Source: QHXQ01 sp963788965 (GTDB lineage Bacteria > Acidobacteriota > Blastocatellia > Pyrinomonadales > Pyrinomonadaceae). Taken from it: a stretch of 64,000 nucleotides of DNA. The position numbers and the translations under genes are program-made. Below the pieces are notes generated by a model. That model searched no databases. It had not been told where the DNA came from and saw only the letters and a program-made list of their open reading frames with translations. Numbering within the stretch: position 1 is the first letter of the stretch; every line of letters begins with the position of its first letter. Below are positions 28,100 through 36,413 of this stretch, piece after piece. The stretch lies in NCBI GenBank assembly GCA_963788965.1, contig CAWBIK010000005.1:620001-684000 (forward strand). The letters are read 5' to 3'.

Positions 28100-28155
28100 A
28101 CAAGTGACGAGTTAAGACAAGGTGTAAATCTTGTCGCTCGTCACTTGTTGTTTCT
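28100..28155 (+). terminator. terminator after the CsbD gene
   Basis: ACAAGTGACGAG (28100-28111) pairs exactly with CTCGTCACTTGT (28137-28148), with an inner GACAAG/CTTGTC pairing, followed by TGTTTCT. Confidence 0.8.
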
Positions 28156-28207
28156 AAAGCACGTCGCTACGCGCTTATCGTTATCGCAGCGCATCAATCG
28201 TTACTGC

Positions 28208-29371
28208 TCATTCGTCATCGTCTCTATCCCACCTGCGCCACTCACGACTCGGCCCATCTTCGAGCAGACGATCCAGGCCACGCCGCATGACGCGCGCTTT
28301 GGCCTCTCGATCCCAATCGCGCTCGGCGCGTTCACGTTCGCGCTCGCGCGGTGTCAACGCATAACGCGGACGATAATCACGCTCGCTCTCATCCATCCGC
28401 GCCGGCCCCGCCTCGTCCATCCGCCGACGTGGCGGCGGCGGCCCTTCAACCGGCGCGCGTCGTCGCCGTTCCATCATTCGTTCCGCATCCGGCTCGCGTT
28501 CATCACGCCGCCTGCGCCCATCATCATCTTGTCGCGTCCCGCGCTCGGCTTCGAGCATGCGTTGCCACGCGGGCGACGGGCGACCCGACTCGTGATAGCG
28601 GCGCATGCTCTCCATCTGACTACGCCGCGCGGCCCGCAACGCCTCGTCGAACCGCTCCTCACGTTCCGGCTCGCTCGCTGCACGATAACGACTCGCACGC
28701 CGCCCTTCATCGCGCGCATAAACAGATCGCTCATCTCTGTCATAAAATGCGCGCTCATCTTTGTCATAAGGCGCGCGCTCGTCTCTATCGTAACGCTCGC
28801 GCCGTGCCCGTTCGTCGCGGCCGCGCAAGCCCAACACGTCACGATAATAACGCTCGTCGGAACGCGGCTCACGTTCACGCGTGCCACGTTCACGCGGCGG
28901 CTCGCGGCGGGCGCGTTCGTCGTCCGCGTGTCGTCGGCGTGCGTCGCTTCGTGTACCCTCGGCCAGACGTTTGAACCGCCGCAGGTCTGCGCCGAGTTCA
29001 GCGGCCGGGTCGCGGCCGAACAGGCGCGCGAAGGCATCGCCCGACTGGCCCGCAGCGGGTGCGTAGCCTATGACCACGCGCATGTGCGTTGTGCCAGCAT
29101 CGATCTCGCTGAAGACGACCTCGGCGTCCGTCTCCACGTCGCCGCCGACGGAGCGCCACGCGATGTGTTGATCCGGCTCGAAGCGGGTCGTCTCCACTTC
29201 CCACTCCATGTCTACGCCCTGCGGCGCACGCCAACGCGTATAACGTCGCCCCGTGCGGCGCACCTCGCCGACGTGCCGCATCCAGCGCGGGAAGCTTTCA
29301 AAGTCGCTGAACAGATCGAACACACGCTCAAGCGGCGCGTCGATCTCAATCACCCGTTCGACTCTGCGCAT
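28208..29371 (-). CDS. SRPBCC (polyketide cyclase/START-like) protein with long charged tail
   Basis: 387 aa. Residues ~1-135 form an SRPBCC domain: VIEIDAPLERVFDLFSDFES, then FPRWMRHVGEVRRTG, the usual ligand-pocket fold. The remaining ~250 residues are almost entirely Arg, Asp, Glu with some Tyr, predicted disordered. They include four tandem 8-residue units (YDRDERAP, YDKDERAF, YDRDERSV, YARDEGRR), encoded at about 28720-28800. I use the ATG at 29371, preceded by GAGGTG; the longer frame would run through the hairpin at 29388-29461. A large antisense open frame over the tail is a codon-bias shadow. The domain type is firm; the tail's role is unknown. Confidence 0.8.
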   Translation of the reverse strand: MRRVERVIEIDAPLERVFDLFSDFESFPRWMRHVGEVRRTGRRYTRWRAPQGVDMEWEVETTRFEPDQHIAWRSVGGDVETDAEVVFSEIDAGTTHMRVVIGYAPAAGQSGDAFARLFGRDPAAELGADLRRFKRLAEGTRSDARRRHADDERARREPPRERGTREREPRSDERYYRDVLGLRGRDERARRERYDRDERAPYDKDERAFYDRDERSVYARDEGRRASRYRAASEPEREERFDEALRAARRSQMESMRRYHESGRPSPAWQRMLEAERGTRQDDDGRRRRDEREPDAERMMERRRRAPVEGPPPPRRRMDEAGPARMDESERDYRPRYALTPRERERERAERDWDREAKARVMRRGLDRLLEDGPSREWRRWDRDDDE

Positions 29372-29387
29372 GGGAAGCACCTCATTA

Positions 29388-29461
29388 CGGAATGCGGATT
29401 TCGGATCGCGGATTAACAGAACAACTGTCTTGTTAATCCGCCATCCGAAATCCGCATTCCG
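29388..29461. repeat. family E hairpin repeat (GCGGATT words)
   Basis: Two 31-nt arms (29388-29418, 29431-29461) pair with one mismatch around a 12-nt loop. The words GCGGATT, TCGGATC and GCGGATT are heptamers. It lies between two minus-strand genes. Confidence 0.88.
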
Positions 29462-29469
29462 CAATCCAC

Positions 29470-29970
29470 CTATTCTTGTCGAACGTTCTCCGCGCCGAGA
29501 TCGGAGAGCAGTTCTTCGAGTTTGTTAGCGTCGTCGTCCGACTTAGCTTCGATGCCGATCAGGATGCCGCCGCTGCGTATGCCCGCGTCGTAAACTTTAG
29601 CGCGGTGTTCGGGGATGCCTGCGCCGACGAGCGCGCCGATCAAGCCGCCGGTCGCCGCCCCCGCGCCCGCGCCCGCGAGCGCCGCGACAATCGGGCCGGC
29701 GATGATTAAGCCAACGCCGGGCAACGCCAAGCTTGTGCCCACGGCCAAGATGGCCGCGAGTGTTGCGCCCGCCACGCCGCCGACCGCGCCGCCCAACGCC
29801 GCGCCGTCGCCCGCGCGACTGCCTGATTCAATCGCAAACTCTTTATGCTGCGTCGCGTCGGACATCAACACGCTGATGTCGTCGCGCGTATAGCCGCGTT
29901 TGATAACTGCGTCCACGGCGGCCTCGGCCGCCGCCCGCGTTTTGAACAATCCCGTCACAAGTTTCGCCAT
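29470..29970 (-). CDS. general stress protein 17M/YflT-like, glycine-zipper protein
   Basis: 166 aa. The N-terminal half resembles the YflT/heat-induced stress domain: VTGLFKTRAAAEAAVDAVI, then RGYTRDDISVLMSD. The middle is a long Gly/Ala-rich hydrophobic hairpin (GAALGGAVGGVAGATLAAIL; IIAGPIVAALAGAGAGAATG) of the glycine-zipper kind. The C-terminal end GGILIGIEAKSDDDANKLEELL repeats the ferredoxin-like strand-helix of the N-terminus. Acts likely at a membrane under stress. It is near CsbD, so this small region may be a stress locus. Confidence 0.8.
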   Translation of the reverse strand: MAKLVTGLFKTRAAAEAAVDAVIKRGYTRDDISVLMSDATQHKEFAIESGSRAGDGAALGGAVGGVAGATLAAILAVGTSLALPGVGLIIAGPIVAALAGAGAGAATGGLIGALVGAGIPEHRAKVYDAGIRSGGILIGIEAKSDDDANKLEELLSDLGAENVRQE

Positions 29971-30377
29971 AATTTTGCTCCTTCGCTTTCGTTCATCCGC
30001 GAGGATGGAAGCGACACATACTCGTTTCCGTGGGTATTAGACGGCAAACGTTGTGCCGACTAAGTCGCTCATGTTGATGATCGTGAAAGTGGCGTTAATG
30101 TTGGGTTAAAGGCGGTGCGGCTGTCAACCTGCGCGGTGCAGCGGCGTACCAAAGCGGGACAAAAGGCGCGGCGGTGTCTTGATCAATTTCAAGCAGCCAC
30201 TTAGCATGTGAACCCAATCTTTCATTAGTCAGTAGGCGCTTGATGTTTGAGAGTCGATTATTCGTCATCGCTATTTACGCTTACTTGCCAAGCACGCGAT
30301 CTGAGTTGAGCTTAAAACGAATAACCGATCTCACACGTCAACTTAACAACGAGCAAGGGACGAAAGGATAACGACGC
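29971..30377. other. divergent intergenic region
   Basis: 407 nt between the stress protein (minus) and the HAD gene (plus). No coding sequence seen. Both promoters must lie here, but no clear -35/-10 pair stands out. AAAGGA at about 30364 is the HAD ribosome-binding site. Confidence 0.5.
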
Positions 30378-31043
30378 ATGATTAAGGCCGTGATCTTCGA
30401 CATCGACGGGACGCTGGTTGATTCCGTTGACCTGCACGCGCGCGCGTGGCAGGAGACGTTCAAACACTTCGGGCGCGAGCTACCTTATGAACAGGTGCGC
30501 CACCAGATCGGCAAAGGCGGCGATCAACTGATGCCCGTCTTCTTCTCGCAAGCCGAACTCGACAAGTTTGGTAAAGAGATGGAGCAGTATCGCGGCGATC
30601 TCTATAAGCGCGAGTATCTGCCGCGCGTGCGCGCCTTCCCGCAAGTGCGCGCGTTGTTCGAGCGCATCAAGCAGGATGGCAAACGGATCGCGCTCGCGTC
30701 GTCGGCCAAAGAAGAGGAGTTGAAAGTCTATAAAGAGATCGCGCAGATCAGCGATCTTGTGGCCGAACAAGCATCGGCTGACGACGCCGACAAGTCGAAG
30801 CCGCACCCGGACATCTTCGAGGCCGCGCTCGCCGAACTCGACGACGTGCAACCCGCCGAAGCCATCGTCGTCGGCGACACACCTTACGATGCGGAAGCGG
30901 CGGGCAAAGCAAACTTACGCACCATCGGCGTACTCTGCGGCGGCTTCCCCGAAGCAGAACTGCGCGCCGCCGGCTGCATCCATATCTATCAAGACCCGGC
31001 CGACCTACTCGCCCGCTACGACGACTCACCGCTCGCATCGTGA
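30378..31043 (+). CDS. HAD family phosphatase (beta-phosphoglucomutase/phosphoglycolate phosphatase-like)
   Basis: 221 aa. Motif I is VIFDIDGTLVDS with both Asp, motif II the Ser of ALASSAKEEE, and motif III/IV SKPHPDIFE and VVGDTPYDAEAA. A helical cap (residues ~18-85) makes it a class I HAD. Substrates in this group include phosphoglycolate and sugar phosphates; the sequence does not say which. Its stop overlaps the GTG start of the glycosyltransferase (GTGA), so the two are probably coupled. Confidence 0.9.
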   Translation: MIKAVIFDIDGTLVDSVDLHARAWQETFKHFGRELPYEQVRHQIGKGGDQLMPVFFSQAELDKFGKEMEQYRGDLYKREYLPRVRAFPQVRALFERIKQDGKRIALASSAKEEELKVYKEIAQISDLVAEQASADDADKSKPHPDIFEAALAELDDVQPAEAIVVGDTPYDAEAAGKANLRTIGVLCGGFPEAELRAAGCIHIYQDPADLLARYDDSPLAS

Positions 31044-32161
31044 GGATTCTCCAACTCAGTTCAGCGCGCACGCGCGGCGGCGGCGAGCGACACTTCGCCG
31101 ATCTGACGGTCGCGCTCACTGCACGCGGGCATGAAGTCTATGCCGCGCTCGCGCCCGCCACGCCGCTGCGCGCTGAACTGGCTCAACTACCCGCGCCACG
31201 CATCATCACCTTGCCCCTGCGTAACGCGGTTGACGTGCCGAGCGCATACACGCTCGCGCGCTTCATACGCACGCATCAGATCGAGATCGTCCACGCACAT
31301 CTTGCACGCGACTATCCGCTGGCCGCCTTCGCTGTGCGGCGCGCACGCGGCGCACGCCTTGTCGTCACGCGCCACGTACCGTTCCCCATGAGTAAGCTGC
31401 ACAGGCTCTTGCTCGCACCTGAAGTCGCGCGCGTGATCGCGGTTTCGGGGCCGGTCGCAGAAGGTTTGCGGGCGCAGCGGATTTTCCCCGCCGACAGAAT
31501 CCGCATCGTCCTCAACGGCATAGACCTCACGCGTTGTGCCGCCGTCGAACGCAACGCCGCACGTGCCTTATGGCTTAGCAAACTCGGCCTGCAATCATCG
31601 CGGCTCGTCGGCATGGTCGGCGATCTCAGTGCCGTCAAAGGTCAAGACGTGTTCATCCGCGCGGCGGCGCACGCCTTTGAACGTGGACTACAAGACACGA
31701 CGTTTCTTATCGTTGGCACAGACAACGCGACCGAACGCGGACTGCGCGCGCAGCTTGAAGCATTGATCGCCGCGCACAAGTTGGACCAGCGCGTGCGGCT
31801 CGTCGGGCGCGTGGACGAGTTAGCGCAGTTGCTTGGCGCGTTGGATGTTTATGTCTCCGCGTCGCGTGCGGAAGCGTTCGGGTTGGCGATGGCCGAGGCG
31901 CTGGCGTGCGGCGTGCCCGTCGTGGCGACCGCAACCGATGGCGCGCGCGAACTCATCGCAGACGGCGTGACGGGCCGGCTCGTGCCCGTCGGCGCACACG
32001 AAGCACTGGGCGCTGCACTTGTTGAATTACTTGCTGATGCGAATGTGCGCGCGCAGATGAGTGCGGCGGCCCGCGCCGATGCCCACGCGCGCTTTGGTCT
32101 TGAACGGATGGTTGACGAAACGGAACAAGTCTATCGTGAGGCACTGACGATGGAGTTGTAG
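31040..32161 (+). CDS. GT4-type glycosyltransferase
   Basis: 373 aa, GT-B fold. The N-terminal domain starts ILQLSSARTRGGGERHFADL and carries IVHAHLARDYPLAAF. The C-terminal donor domain has VGMVGDLSAVKGQDVFIRAA, LVGRVDELAQLLGALDVYVS and the EX7E-type segment SRAEAFGLAMAEALACGVPV. Such enzymes add sugars to lipids or polysaccharides on the cytoplasmic face. GTG start at 31040 inside the HAD stop. No other polysaccharide genes are close. Confidence 0.9.
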   Translation: MRILQLSSARTRGGGERHFADLTVALTARGHEVYAALAPATPLRAELAQLPAPRIITLPLRNAVDVPSAYTLARFIRTHQIEIVHAHLARDYPLAAFAVRRARGARLVVTRHVPFPMSKLHRLLLAPEVARVIAVSGPVAEGLRAQRIFPADRIRIVLNGIDLTRCAAVERNAARALWLSKLGLQSSRLVGMVGDLSAVKGQDVFIRAAAHAFERGLQDTTFLIVGTDNATERGLRAQLEALIAAHKLDQRVRLVGRVDELAQLLGALDVYVSASRAEAFGLAMAEALACGVPVVATATDGARELIADGVTGRLVPVGAHEALGAALVELLADANVRAQMSAAARADAHARFGLERMVDETEQVYREALTMEL

Positions 32162-32167
32162 TTCAAT

Positions 32168-32219
32168 CACAAAGACACGAAGACACAAACTTTGATCATT
32201 GTGTCTTCGTGTCTTTGTG
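32168..32219. repeat. family A hairpin repeat, copy 3
   Basis: Arms 32168-32188 and 32199-32219 are perfectly complementary over 21 nt, loop 10 nt. Words CACAAAG, ACACGAAG, ACACAA. Seven nt after the glycosyltransferase stop. Confidence 0.88.
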
Positions 32220-32237
32220 GTCAAAAAATTTCTCAAC

Positions 32238-32282
32238 GACGAAGGACGTTAAAGACAAGCTGATCTTTATTCGTCCTTCATC
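32238..32282. repeat. small hairpin repeat (GAAGGACG)
   Basis: GAAGGACG (32241-32248) pairs with CGTCCTTC (32272-32279), with weaker pairing inside. It lies beside the family A copy, between convergent genes. Confidence 0.55.
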
Positions 32283-32290
32283 ATTTTCTT

Positions 32291-32611
32291 TTACGCTGCT
32301 TTGCGCGCGTACTGTTGATACGGGTCGTACTCGCGTGCGATGTACTGGCGCGCGATGTATTTGAGCGTGGCCGAGATGTGCTTGCATTCGTAGCGCGGTT
32401 CGGCGTCGCCGCGATAGATGAAGTCGGCGCAGGTGCAAACCAGCGCCCGCGTGTCGGGGTTGCGGAACAGGTGATAGCTCTGCGCGTCCTGTGATTCGGA
32501 GAAGGCGATCCAGCCATAAGGATCGGCTTCGCGCACTTGAATACGTTCCGAGCGCGCGGCGCGCTGCTCGGCCGGTGTGAAAGTCACTTTTGTCTGCTTC
32601 TTGGTCGTCAT
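32291..32611 (-). CDS. small SWIM-type zinc-finger protein
   Basis: 106 aa. The C-terminal half carries CTCADFIYRGDAEPRYECKH, which fits the SWIM pattern CxCx(n)CxH. Before it, a conserved-looking segment ends YHLFRNPDTRALVCTC. The N-terminus is basic (MTTKKQTKVTFTPAEQRAAR). SWIM fingers bind DNA or proteins and usually sit inside ATPase or transposase proteins; here the domain stands alone. Likely a nucleic-acid or protein-binding adaptor, not proven. Confidence 0.75.
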   Translation of the reverse strand: MTTKKQTKVTFTPAEQRAARSERIQVREADPYGWIAFSESQDAQSYHLFRNPDTRALVCTCADFIYRGDAEPRYECKHISATLKYIARQYIAREYDPYQQYARKAA

Positions 32612-32891
32612 CGTGTGTACCTTTCGTCTCGTGTTGAAGCCCTTTCACCAGTGCCGAACGCGGGAGTGAAACTCAATCGGCCGGTGCTTAACTTGGATGC
32701 ACGGCGGCGCGCATGCGTTTGACCGCACAGCGCCGCGCGTGCTATCAACTGGCCATATTTTAACCCAGTAATGACGCGCCTTTGAAGCGCAAAACAGGGC
32801 GCACATAGACCGCGTAATAGCGGTTGATTGACGCTGACGGCACACGATTGATAGCGACCGCACGGCGGTTTCATGCGTGGAGATTTGGACG

Positions 32892-33701
32892 ATGGCGCAA
32901 GCGGGCGAAGACGTTGTTGAGTTGGCTTACGATGCGGCGGGCACAGGTACGGGCACGCCCGTTGTACTGTTGCACGGCTTCCCGTTCAACCGTTCGTTGT
33001 GGCGTGATCAAGCGACGGAGTTGAGCGCGACGCATCGCATCATCACACCGGACCTGCGCGGCTTTGGTGCGACGCCCGCAGACGATGGTGCTGAACCGGC
33101 GACGATGGAACAGATGGCGACGGACGTGGCCGCGCTGCTTGATCGTTTGGAGCTTAAGCGCGTCATCCTCGGCGGCCTCTCGATGGGCGGCTACGTCGCG
33201 CTTGCCTTCTATCGCCTGTACCCGCGCCGCGTGCGCGCGCTCATCCTCGCAGACACGCGCGCACAGGCCGACACAGACGAAGCACGCCGCAACCGCGAGA
33301 CGTTGGCGCAACGCACGCTCGCCGAAGGCATGCAGCCTATCGCGGATACGATGGTCCACAAGATGGTTGCGCCCGCGACACTCACGGAGCAACCTGAAGT
33401 GATGAAGCACCTGCGCGCGATGATCATGAGTACGCCGCCCGCAGGTGCGGCGGCTGCCTTGCGCGGCATGGCCTTGCGACGTGATCAGACGCGCTTGCTG
33501 ACTAACATCATCGCGCCGACTCTGATCATCGTCGGCAGCGAAGACGCGATCACGCCGCCGGCAGACGCGCAACTCATGCGCCGCGAGATTGGCGGCGCAA
33601 GGCTCGAAGTGCTGGCGGGCGCGGGTCATTGCTCGAACCTTGAACGACCCGTTGAGTTCAATCAAGCGTTGAAGAAGTTTCTGGCCGACATCGAGCCGTG
33701 A
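32892..33701 (+). CDS. alpha/beta hydrolase
   Basis: 269 aa. The oxyanion turn VVLLHGFPFNRSLW, nucleophile elbow GLSMGGYVA (Ser), a late Asp in IIVGSEDAITPP and His in GAGHCSNLERP form the usual triad. The fold is that of esterase or C-C bond hydrolases. I start at ATG 32892, preceded by GGAG at 9 nt; a GTG at 32877 would add five residues. The 280 nt before it show no gene. It is followed closely by a thioesterase gene. Confidence 0.88.
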   Translation: MAQAGEDVVELAYDAAGTGTGTPVVLLHGFPFNRSLWRDQATELSATHRIITPDLRGFGATPADDGAEPATMEQMATDVAALLDRLELKRVILGGLSMGGYVALAFYRLYPRRVRALILADTRAQADTDEARRNRETLAQRTLAEGMQPIADTMVHKMVAPATLTEQPEVMKHLRAMIMSTPPAGAAAALRGMALRRDQTRLLTNIIAPTLIIVGSEDAITPPADAQLMRREIGGARLEVLAGAGHCSNLERPVEFNQALKKFLADIEP

Positions 33702-33710
33702 AGGAATTGA

Positions 33711-33744
33711 TTCATTGATTCTGTTGGCTCGTTGAATCAATGAA
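33711..33744. repeat. small hairpin (TTCATTGATTC)
   Basis: TTCATTGATTC (33711-33721) pairs exactly with GAATCAATGAA (33734-33744). It is built from ATTGATTC-type words like the other hairpins and lies 11 nt before the thioesterase start. Confidence 0.65.
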
Positions 33745-33755
33745 CGGATGAAGCG

Positions 33756-34205
33756 ATGGAGCAAGCTGACGGTAAGTTTCGCATTGACGAGCGCGTGCGC
33801 TGGGCGGACGTGGATGCGGCGCGCATCATCTTTTACGGCGCTTACATACGCTTCTTCGAGATCGCGGAGACGGAGTTGTTCCGCGCCGTCGGGCTGCCTT
33901 ACGGCAAAGCGTTCGACGAGTTGGACGTGTGGCTGCCGCGCGCGCATCTTGAATGTGACTTTCGCCGCGCCGCGCAGTTAGACGACCTGCTCGAAGTGGC
34001 TGTCTATGTCGGCCACGTCGGCACTAAATCGCTGCGTTTGAATTTCGAGGTGCGGCGCAAAGGTGAAGCTGAGCTTGTTGCTGAAGCTCATTTCGTGCTT
34101 GTCGCCGTGCGTCGCAACACGTTCGACTCAGTGCCCGTGCCCGCAGAACTCAAGCGCCGCCTCGCGCCTTACACGCAACCCGGCGCGCAGGAACAGGCGC
34201 GCTGA
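33756..34205 (+). CDS. acyl-CoA thioesterase, 4HBT/YbgC-like hotdog
   Basis: 149 aa. The YbgC-type motif RVRWADVDAARIIFYGAYIRFFE contains the catalytic Asp and the Tyr-rich helix of hotdog thioesterases. A second strand region EVAVYVGHVGTKSLRLNFEV fits. It hydrolyses short-chain acyl-CoA or hydroxybenzoyl-CoA-like thioesters. Downstream of an alpha/beta hydrolase in the same direction, so possibly one unit for ester metabolism. Confidence 0.88.
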   Translation: MEQADGKFRIDERVRWADVDAARIIFYGAYIRFFEIAETELFRAVGLPYGKAFDELDVWLPRAHLECDFRRAAQLDDLLEVAVYVGHVGTKSLRLNFEVRRKGEAELVAEAHFVLVAVRRNTFDSVPVPAELKRRLAPYTQPGAQEQAR

Positions 34206-34340
34206 TCGTGCATCGGTAAGCTCATTGATCTTAGCCGAGTCAGGCGCGTCGATCTCGCCCGCGCTTGCTTGCTCTGTTATCATCGCCGCACGCCTCGCAT
34301 CCGTGAACATTAGGCTGTAGCAGCAGACGGGAGTTGAGTA

Positions 34341-34628
34341 GTGATCGAAGATACCAGCATGGAGTTCGATATGTTCGAGGACGTGCGGCGCAAGCTGACC
34401 GAGATATTCTTGCGCGAAGGGCGCGAATTGATCGACGCGCAACGCATCGCCCTCTACGTCGTGCAAGGCGTGCGCGACGTGCCCAAGTTTTTGACCGTGC
34501 TCGCCGAAACCAGCGAAGACGAACGAGCAAAGGTCCTGCCGCTCCTCTACGTCATCCTCGACAACGCCGCCGCCCTTGAACGCGCCCGCCGTCTTCTGCT
34601 CGACATCGAACAATCGCCCACACCCTGA
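34341..34628 (+). CDS. hypothetical helical protein
   Basis: 95 aa with GTG start. No family recognised. It is acidic, nearly all helical by composition (DVRRKLTEIFLREGRELI; VLPLLYVILDNAAALERARR), with no Cys. Codon use matches neighbours. Its stop overlaps the first ATG of the repeat ORF as TGATG. An alternative start is ATG at 34359. Confidence 0.6.
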   Translation: MIEDTSMEFDMFEDVRRKLTEIFLREGRELIDAQRIALYVVQGVRDVPKFLTVLAETSEDERAKVLPLLYVILDNAAALERARRLLLDIEQSPTP

Positions 34629-34873
34629 TGCCACGACATGATCACGTCGCACTAAGCCATAACCTGACAAGATTATGGCGTAAGCTCAGCGGATTATGCC
34701 TTAACGCGACGAGGTTATGCCTTAGCACGATCAGGTTAAGAGATAATCTCGTTGGGTTATGGCTTAGTGCGATGAGATTATCTCTTAATCACGTTAGCTT
34801 ACGACATAATCCGATGAGATTATGGCTTAACCTGATCGTGTTAAGACATAATCCGATCGAGATTATGCCTTAG
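34628..34873 (+). CDS. possible heptapeptide-repeat ORF inside the 21-bp array
   Basis: 81 codons, beginning in TGATG overlap with the preceding gene. The product is a run of 7-residue units such as LCLNATR, LCLSTIR, LWLSAMR, LRHNPMR, LWLNLIV, LRHNPIE, with Leu at positions 1 and 3. The heptads follow directly from 21-bp DNA repeats, so open reading may be accidental. No family match is recognised. If made, it would be a basic, Leu-rich amphipathic peptide. Confidence 0.25.
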   Translation: MPRHDHVALSHNLTRLWRKLSGLCLNATRLCLSTIRLRDNLVGLWLSAMRLSLNHVSLRHNPMRLWLNLIVLRHNPIEIMP

Positions 34874-34924
34874 CACGATCAGGTTCAGACTTAGGCTGAT
34901 CAAACTATGACGTGAACGGGCGTG
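34651..34924. repeat. phased 21-bp tandem repeat array, about 13 units
   Basis: Units keep a 21-nt step. The leading hexamer (ATTATG, GTTATG, GTTAAG, CTTACG and the like) begins at 34651, 34672, 34693, 34714, 34735, 34756, 34777, 34798, 34819, 34840, then after one 22-nt step at 34862, 34883 and 34904. The consensus core is GATTATGSCTTA, in both orientations (TTAAGRCATAATC when inverted), followed by about 9 nt like RCGATSAG. The array is far more AT-rich than its surroundings. It lies between a hypothetical gene and a convergent flavoprotein. It has no unique spacers, so it is not CRISPR. Confidence 0.9.
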
Positions 34925-34947
34925 CCGATTTAATGTTGAGCCTCGGT

Positions 34948-36173
34948 TCAAAGCGGCCAGAGGACGCGGCGGGCGAGCGTGCGCTTGAGGTTGACGTAGC
35001 CTTGATCGCCTGCGACGAGTTCGCGGAGCGTGCGGCGGACGCCGGGGTGCAGGCGCGCGAAGTCGATCATGCGCGCGGTGAAAGGGCCGCCGAGAAAGCG
35101 GCCGTAGAAGCGTCGCCGCATCCGCGCGGCGCGACGCAGATCGCGGCCGAAGTCTGCGCGCCAGCGCGCTTCGTAAGTTTCGATCTCGTCGGCAAGATAA
35201 GCGTCGGCAAACAACTCGGCCGAGCGCAATGCGTAATAGATGCCTTCACCCGTCACCGGGTCGGCGAAGCCGGCGGCGTCGCCCAGAAGCGCCCAATCGC
35301 GCCCCACGTTGCGGCGCGCGTCCCACGTCTCCGCCGTGAGGCCGGGAATGCGCGCGGCATAACGCTCGACCGCCGCGCGCAAGTTCGTTTCAAGCCGTTC
35401 GTCGTTTGCTTGAACTGTTGGACCACTATCCCAGAGCGGCGCATGCGGGTCTGCGCGCTGGCGATAATAGCCGAGCATGAAGCGCCAGAGCAGACCGTCG
35501 AGCGCCGGATGATCGAAGGTGTCCTGCGTGGTGGCGATGCCGAACGAGACGTGATCGAGGCGCGGGAACGCCCACGCGTAACCCGCCCAACCCGGCAAGA
35601 ACGCGATGACCGTCGGCGCATCGTCCGCACGCGGCAGCGGCGCGCGATAGCCGAATGCAACCTCCATCTCGCTGTTCGACAACGCGCCCGCAAGCTTGCG
35701 TGCGACCGGACTGTTCGCGCCGTCGGCGGCGGCGAGTACGCACCCGCGCCACTCGTCGCCGTTGCGCGCACGCACAGTCCACGGTTCAGTCTCATTCGTG
35801 CGCGCGATAAGCGAGACGCGCGTGGCGAATATGTGCGCGCCGGCCGTGCGGGCGCGGTCGCGCAGGAAAGAGTCGAAGGCCGTGCGCGAGTAGATAGCGA
35901 ACGGCTCGCGCAGTTTGAGTCGGACGCGCGTGCCCGCGGGCGCATACATCTCGACCTCTGTGACCGTCCGCCCCGCCGCTTCGAGCAGATGCGGCCACGC
36001 CTTGAGCGCCTTCGAGGTCACCCCGCCGCCGCACGCCTTCGGCTCGCCCGCAGGTCGCCCGTCGAACAACGCCACGCGCCGGCCCGCGCGCGCCAATCGT
36101 TCGGCCGCAAACGATCCGGCGGGCCAGCGCCGACGATTAACACGTCAAAGTTTTTTTCGTCTGCTGTGGTCAC
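34948..36173 (-). CDS. geranylgeranyl reductase family flavoprotein, one frameshift
   Basis: About 408 aa when repaired. The N-terminus from the GTG at 36173 reads VTTADEKNFDVLIVGAGP, and after a frame change at about 36120 continues AERLARAGRRVALFDG. The missing G in the GGCCGG run restores the FAD-binding GxGPAGS motif. Downstream, KACGGGVTSKAL, GADGANSPVARKL-like AADGANSPVARKL and LLGDAAGFADPVTGEGIYYAL mark the geranylgeranyl reductase family, which saturates isoprenoid chains of lipids, quinones or chlorophylls. Second flavoprotein of this superfamily in the window; nothing nearby fixes the substrate. Confidence 0.85.
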
Positions 36174-36413
36174 GAGTAATGTCTATCTTAAAACAGCGCG
36201 CCGTATCCTACACCACGCCGCGCCGACTTTCATGTGCGCCCGCGCTTCTTGTAGGCGCGACCCTCGACTGTGCTAGAATCCGCCCATCCCTCAAACTGAA
36301 TAGCAACGCTGCCGCACGTCGTTGACCCGGCGCACTCGTCCGTTTGTTTCTTCCCCACCAGTTCTAACATCGACGACGAACGGCAGCTTTAATCCGTTGT
36401 GTTGGCAACGAAG

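Noticed and set aside
28145..29416. Plus-strand open frame of 423 codons
   Set aside because: It is the complement of the SRPBCC protein with Arg/Asp-rich tail; its translation is low-complexity without motifs.
34651..34924. CRISPR array
   Set aside because: There are no unique spacers of constant length between repeats and no cas genes; units are contiguous and diverged.
34912..36276. Plus-strand open frame of 454 codons
   Set aside because: It lies antisense to the flavoprotein, whose FAD motifs are clear; long antisense frames are normal at this GC content.
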